A stretch of DNA of 49,830 bases from positions 1 to 49,830 of the forward strand of contig NZ_JAFBEP010000022.1 of the NCBI RefSeq assembly GCF_016908775.1, given 5' to 3'. Made by a program: the position numbers and the translations under genes. Of the stretch, positions 46,218-49,830 are shown piece by piece. Each line of letters starts with the position of its first letter. Positions within the stretch are counted from its first letter, which is position 1. A model generated the notes under the pieces. The model had not been told where the DNA came from. It ran no database searches and saw only the letters and a list, made by a program, of their open reading frames with translations. This DNA is from Defluviitalea raffinosedens. GTDB lineage: Bacteria > Bacillota > Clostridia > Lachnospirales > Defluviitaleaceae.

Positions 46218-47696
46218 TTATCTTCTCCAAGCCATGTCGTTCCATTTTAATTGATTTCTGAATGCAAGAATGTCTGTATTTTTGTCGATTAATACGCATT
46301 CAATTTGAGCCATTTCAGCCCAATCCATCATTTGTTCTACTGTAACGTCATAGGAGAAGGAAGTATGGTGAGCGCCTCCTGCAAGAATCCAGGCTTCAGC
46401 AGCTTCGCTAAGGGAAGGTTCTGGTTTCCACAATACTCTTGCTACAGGAAGTTTAGGCATATCAATTGTAGGCTGTACAGCGTTTACAGTATTGATGATT
46501 AAACGATAGCGCCCGCCCATTTCAATTAAAGAAGTTGCGATCGCAGAACCGCCTTTGCCGTTAAATACCAAACGAGCTGGGTCAGCTTTTCCGCCAATGC
46601 TTAGAGGATGTACTTCGATTCTTGGTTTGGTTGCAGCGATAGTAGGACATACTTCTAACATATGAGCGCCTAAAATCATTTCATTACCCGGTTCTAAATG
46701 ATAGGTATAGTCTTCCATAAAGGATGTTCCACCGCTAAGGCCAGCACTCATCAGTTTCATGATACGAACCATTGCAGCAGTTTTCCAGTCGCCTTCTCCG
46801 CCAAAACCATATCCTTGTGCCATTAAACGTTGAACAGCAAGACCTGGAAGTTGTTTCATTCCGAATAAGTTTTCAAAGTTGGTTGTAAAGGCACCGAAAT
46901 TGCCTTCTTCGAGGAAAGATTTCATACCGATTTCAATACGGGCTTGTTCTTTGATAGAATCAATATTGGCTGCAGGATCGATATCGTAGAGTTCTTTATA
47001 TTCATCCATAAGTTCATTCACTTGAGCTTCTGTTACAGAATCAATACGTTCTACAAGATCTCCGATGCCATAAGCGTCAATTGCCCAGCCAAATTTAATC
47101 TGAGCCTCAACCTTATCTCCTTCAGTAACAGCAACATTACGCATATTGTCGCCAAAGCGCGCTACTTTAAGATTGCGTCCTTGGGTAAAGGCAAGGGCAG
47201 AACGCATCCAGGCACCTATACGATTTCTGGTTTCTGGATTTTCCCAGTAACCTACAATAACCTTGCGGGCAATTCTTAATCTGGCGCCGATAAAACCATA
47301 TTCTCTGTCACCATGGGCAGATTGGTTAAGATTCATAAAGTCCATATCAATACTGCTCCAGGGGATGTCGCGGTTAAATTGTGTATGAAGGTGAAGGAGA
47401 GGTTTCTTAAGTTCGGAAAGACCAGCAATCCACATTTTTGCCGGGGAGAATGTATGCATCCATGTAATAATACCAGCGCATTTATCGTCTAAGTTTGCTT
47501 CAGAGCAGAGTTTGCGGATCGCATCAGGAGTTGTTAAGACAGGCTTAAATACAACTTTGCATGGAATAGATGGGTCAAGATCTAATCCCTCTGCCATTTT
47601 GCGGGAATGGGCTTCTACCTGTTCCAATGTTTCAGGACCATATAAGTGTTGACTTCCTGTTACAAACCAAAATTCGAATGATTTTAAATTTAACAT
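46218..47696 (-). CDS. araA: L-arabinose isomerase
   Basis: Converts L-arabinose to L-ribulose. The N terminus FEFWFVTGSQHLYG and the segments GIITWMHTFSPAKMWI, EGDWKTAAMVRIM and FMEDYTYHLEPGNE (metal and substrate residues) are highly conserved. Length is 492-493 aa. Tandem ATG codons at 47699 and 47696 follow AAAGGAGG; the second has better spacing. It heads the leftward operon with the kinase. Confidence 0.97.
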   Translation of the reverse strand: MLNLKSFEFWFVTGSQHLYGPETLEQVEAHSRKMAEGLDLDPSIPCKVVFKPVLTTPDAIRKLCSEANLDDKCAGIITWMHTFSPAKMWIAGLSELKKPLLHLHTQFNRDIPWSSIDMDFMNLNQSAHGDREYGFIGARLRIARKVIVGYWENPETRNRIGAWMRSALAFTQGRNLKVARFGDNMRNVAVTEGDKVEAQIKFGWAIDAYGIGDLVERIDSVTEAQVNELMDEYKELYDIDPAANIDSIKEQARIEIGMKSFLEEGNFGAFTTNFENLFGMKQLPGLAVQRLMAQGYGFGGEGDWKTAAMVRIMKLMSAGLSGGTSFMEDYTYHLEPGNEMILGAHMLEVCPTIAATKPRIEVHPLSIGGKADPARLVFNGKGGSAIATSLIEMGGRYRLIINTVNAVQPTIDMPKLPVARVLWKPEPSLSEAAEAWILAGGAHHTSFSYDVTVEQMMDWAEMAQIECVLIDKNTDILAFRNQLKWNDMAWRR

Positions 47697-47757
47697 CATT
47701 CTTCCTCCTTTATAAAATATATTTTAAAATTACAATATAAACTATTTTGCGCCAAAA

Positions 47758-47773
47758 ACTTGTGCGCACAAGT
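47758..47773. promoter_or_regulatory. AraR operator upstream of araA
   Basis: A perfect 16-bp palindrome ACTTGTGCGCACAAGT, close to the B. subtilis AraR box ATTTGTACGTACAAAT. It lies in the araA leader, about 60 bases before the start, where bound repressor would block araA-kinase transcription. Confidence 0.85.
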
Positions 47774-47851
47774 AATTTACTTTTATTTTATACTTCTTTT
47801 ATATAATTTTCAATATAGTTTTTAAAAATTTATATAAATTTCTATAAAATA

Positions 47852-47897
47852 TTCACAGAAATAAATAAGTATGCTATAATAACTTGTGCATACAACA
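47852..47897 (+). promoter_or_regulatory. araR: araR promoter with autoregulatory AraR half-palindrome
   Basis: TTCACA (47852-47857) and TATAAT (47875-47880) with a 17-bp spacer. ACTTGTGCATACAACA (47882-47897), an imperfect AraR box, follows the -10 directly and suggests autorepression. Confidence 0.7.
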
Positions 47898-47911
47898 TGA
47901 AGAGGTGACTT

Positions 47912-49003
47912 ATGAGTTTAAATAACGAACCAAAGTATATACAACTTAAGGAGTTTATAAAAAATTATATATCTGAAGGACAGCTTAAGGCGGATGATAA
48001 GCTTTTTTCAGAGCACGAGCTGGCAAATCGCTTTCAGATAAGCCGCCATACCGTCAGAAAAGCTATAGGGGAACTCATCAATGAAGGATGGCTTTATCAA
48101 GTCCAGGGAAAGGGTACTTTTGTTGCCAATACTGAAGGAGAGTCTAAAAGGAAGAGCAAGCTTATAGGCGTAATCACCACCTATCTTAAAGACTATATTT
48201 TTCCTGATATCATCTACGGAATTGACGAAGTCTTAAGTAAAGAAGGCTATACCATCTTACTGGGGCATACGAATAATGAGTTTGAAAAAGAAAGAAACTG
48301 CCTTCTTAATATGCTCAACAACAATCTGGACGGTTTAATCATTGAGCCTACCAAAAGCGTATTGCCCAATCCCAATATAGATATTTATGAGCGCTTTAAG
48401 GCCGAAGGAATTCCTATTGTATTCATACATGCTTATTATAACAATTTTGAAGCTTCTTATGTAATGGAGGACGATGTTTTGGGCGGTTATATGGCCACCA
48501 GGCATTTGATAGAGCAGGGCCATCAGCGTATAGCAGGCATCTTTAAGAGTGATGATCTGCAAGGGTTAGGAAGATTTCAGGGTTTTGTACAGGCTCATAG
48601 GGAACATAATTTAACAATTAATGAAAAGCATATTTTATGGTTTTCATCCCAGGATTTCGATCCATTACTTCTGGATGATGCGTATATTCAGAGGTTTATT
48701 CACAGACTAAAAACCTGCACAGGGCTTATTTGTTACAATGACCAAATTGCAATCAATATGCTTGAAATATTAAGAACACAGGGGATTCATGTGCCAGGGG
48801 ATTGTGCTGTAGTTGGATTTGATAATTCAGAACTGGCACAGCAAGGAGAAATAAAACTTACAACGGTAGCCCATCCTAAGGAAAAACTGGGAAGAAAAGC
48901 TGCCGCAAGCCTTCTGGAGCTTATCAATGGTACGAAAGAGTGTATACAGGAAAAAATGGAACCGGAACTTATTATGAGGGATTCCACACAAACTACCAAT
49001 TGA
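47912..49003 (+). CDS. araR: Arabinose operon repressor AraR (GntR-type HTH with LacI-type sensor)
   Basis: A 363-aa chimeric repressor. Residues 1-70 are a GntR winged helix (PKYIQLKEFIKNYI, LANRFQISRHTVRKAI, VQGKGTFVAN). Residues 80-363 are a LacI/periplasmic-binding-type effector domain (LIGVITTYLKDYIFPDII, GYMATRHLIEQGHQRIAGI, VVGFDNSELAQ). In B. subtilis AraR binds palindromic operators and is released by arabinose. Three matching palindromes flank this gene. It lies divergent from araA and ahead of araD. Confidence 0.95.
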   Translation: MSLNNEPKYIQLKEFIKNYISEGQLKADDKLFSEHELANRFQISRHTVRKAIGELINEGWLYQVQGKGTFVANTEGESKRKSKLIGVITTYLKDYIFPDIIYGIDEVLSKEGYTILLGHTNNEFEKERNCLLNMLNNNLDGLIIEPTKSVLPNPNIDIYERFKAEGIPIVFIHAYYNNFEASYVMEDDVLGGYMATRHLIEQGHQRIAGIFKSDDLQGLGRFQGFVQAHREHNLTINEKHILWFSSQDFDPLLLDDAYIQRFIHRLKTCTGLICYNDQIAINMLEILRTQGIHVPGDCAVVGFDNSELAQQGEIKLTTVAHPKEKLGRKAAASLLELINGTKECIQEKMEPELIMRDSTQTTN

Positions 49004-49028
49004 CTTAACTTGTACGCACAAGTATAAT
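49000..49028 (+). promoter_or_regulatory. araD promoter with an AraR operator in the spacer
   Basis: TTGACT (49000-49005) and TATAAT (49023-49028) are 17 bp apart. The near-perfect palindrome ACTTGTACGCACAAGT (49008-49023) fills that spacer, so repressor and RNA polymerase binding should exclude each other. Confidence 0.88.
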
Positions 49029-49088
49029 ATCAACTAATTATTAAGTAAATTAAAAATATATTTAAAATAAATATGAAGGGATGGTCTT

Positions 49089-49778
49089 ATGTTAGAAGAA
49101 TTGAAAAAATCTGTGCTGGAAGCCAACCTGGCATTAGTAGAACATCAGTTAGTAATTTTTACCTGGGGAAATGTAAGCGGCATTGACAGAGAAAAAGGCT
49201 TGGTCGTGATTAAGCCCAGTGGTGTAGAGTATGATGAATTAACAGAAGACAAACTGGTCGTATTGGATTTAGAGGGCAACATTGTAGAAGGGAATCTAAG
49301 ACCTTCTTCAGATACGCCGACCCACCTGGTCCTTTATAAAAATTTCCCAGAAATAGGTGGTGTTGTACACACCCATTCTTCCTGGGCAACTGCCTGGGCA
49401 CAGGCTGGCAGAGGAATCCCGCCTATGGGAACAACCCATGGAGATTATTTTTACGGTGAAATTCCCTGCACAAGAAAAATGACAGCATCTGAAATTCAGG
49501 GAGAATATGAAAAAGAAACAGGAAATGTTATTGTTGAGACCTTTAAAGGTCTTGATCCTATGCAAATTCCAGGGGTACTTGTGCATAGCCATGGACCTTT
49601 TTCCTGGGGAAAAGATCCGATGAATGCGGTGCATAATGCAGTAGTTATGGAAGAAGTGGCAAAAATGACTTTCAGAACCTTGGTGCTTTCACCGGATAAA
49701 GGAAGGATGGATCAGGTTTTACTGGATAAACACTTTTTAAGAAAGCATGGCAAAAATGCTTACTATGGTCAAAATTAA
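49089..49778 (+). CDS. araD: L-ribulose-5-phosphate 4-epimerase
   Basis: Converts L-ribulose-5-phosphate to D-xylulose-5-phosphate, the last dedicated step of arabinose breakdown. A class II aldolase-like fold of 229 aa. Zinc-binding histidines are in [14 protein letters not shown] and the later [16 protein letters not shown] and [10 protein letters not shown] are conserved phosphate-binding segments. It starts 61 bases after the AraR-controlled promoter and is followed by a transaldolase gene. Confidence 0.96.
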   Translation: MLEELKKSVLEANLALVEHQLVIFTWGNVSGIDREKGLVVIKPSGVEYDELTEDKLVVLDLEGNIVEGNLRPSSDTPTHLVLYKNFPEIGGVVHTHSSWATAWAQAGRGIPPMGTTHGDYFYGEIPCTRKMTASEIQGEYEKETGNVIVETFKGLDPMQIPGVLVHSHGPFSWGKDPMNAVHNAVVMEEVAKMTFRTLVLSPDKGRMDQVLLDKHFLRKHGKNAYYGQN

Positions 49779-49802
49779 ACTAAAAATAAAGGGGAGACAA
49801 AA

Positions 49803-49830
49803 ATGAAAATATTTATTGACACTGCCAATG
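49803..49830 (+). CDS. Transaldolase (TalC/FSA-like), 5' end only
   Basis: Only the first nine codons are inside the window: MKIFIDTAN, the typical start of small transaldolase/fructose-6-phosphate aldolase-like proteins. AAAGGGGAG lies nine bases upstream and the gene follows araD by 24 bases, so it probably belongs to the same operon and feeds pentoses into the pentose phosphate pathway. Confidence 0.7.

Overview
The window is low-GC Firmicutes DNA, most likely from an anaerobic, spore-forming Clostridia (Lachnospirales-like) that degrades plant cell walls. Support comes from conserved Bacillus/Clostridium gene order (tmk-pstA-yaaR-holB-ricT-trmN6-rsmI, abrB, metG-tatD-yabE-ksgA), spore maturation genes spmAB, Spo0A-type 0A boxes, ATP-type PEP carboxykinase and an AraR-controlled arabinose locus. 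The species cannot be named from sequence alone.

Layout. 1-770: 3' end of a 23S rRNA gene followed directly by seven tRNA genes (Asp, Val, Thr, Tyr, fMet, Phe, Lys) and a terminator, with no 5S gene. 915-7353: housekeeping operon (Orn/Lys/Arg decarboxylase-like, tmk, pstA, yaaR, holB, ricT, trmN6, rsmI). 7345-9094: abrB (minus) divergent from spmAB. 9205-11012: pckA (minus), divergent from metG. 11107-16183: metG-tatD, yabE-ksgA. 16615-18283: two unrecognised proteins behind a 0A box. 18493-25016: uvsE, trmB, a secreted peptidoglycan-binding protein, a small basic protein, a ribokinase-like kinase, a CPBP protease and an AI-2E-family membrane protein. 25105-27011: two tRNAs (Lys, Leu) and a CRISPR array of 22 repeats and 21 spacers with no cas genes in the window. 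27179-44418: sugar-sensing and uptake locus (chemoreceptor, AraC-type response regulator, YesM-type histidine kinase, lipoprotein binding protein, ABC ATPase, two permeases), then three secreted or cell-surface proteins including a disrupted arabinoxylan arabinofuranohydrolase, then a frameshifted second response regulator. 44598-49830: arabinose catabolism (ribulokinase-like kinase and araA leftward; araR, araD and the first codons of a transaldolase rightward).

How the genes work together. The 27-50 kb part reads as one arabinose/arabinoxylan island. Surface proteins would release arabinose-containing sugars, the binding protein and ABC importer would take them up under control of the adjacent two-component pair, and AraA, the kinase, AraD and transaldolase would feed the pentose phosphate pathway under AraR. 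Palindromic AraR sites lie in both araR-flanking intergenic regions, and one sits exactly between the -35 and -10 of araD. No such site was seen upstream of the transporter, which suggests two separate regulatory layers.

Most notable. (i) A dispersed, partly palindromic intergenic repeat occurs five times, each copy just 3' of an intrinsic terminator and in the same orientation. (ii) The CRISPR array has no nearby cas genes. (iii) The GH43 gene carries both an in-frame TAG and a substitution at the expected catalytic glutamate. (iv) Two secreted proteins share a C-terminal domain of about 100 residues that I do not recognise. (v) The second response regulator is frameshifted.
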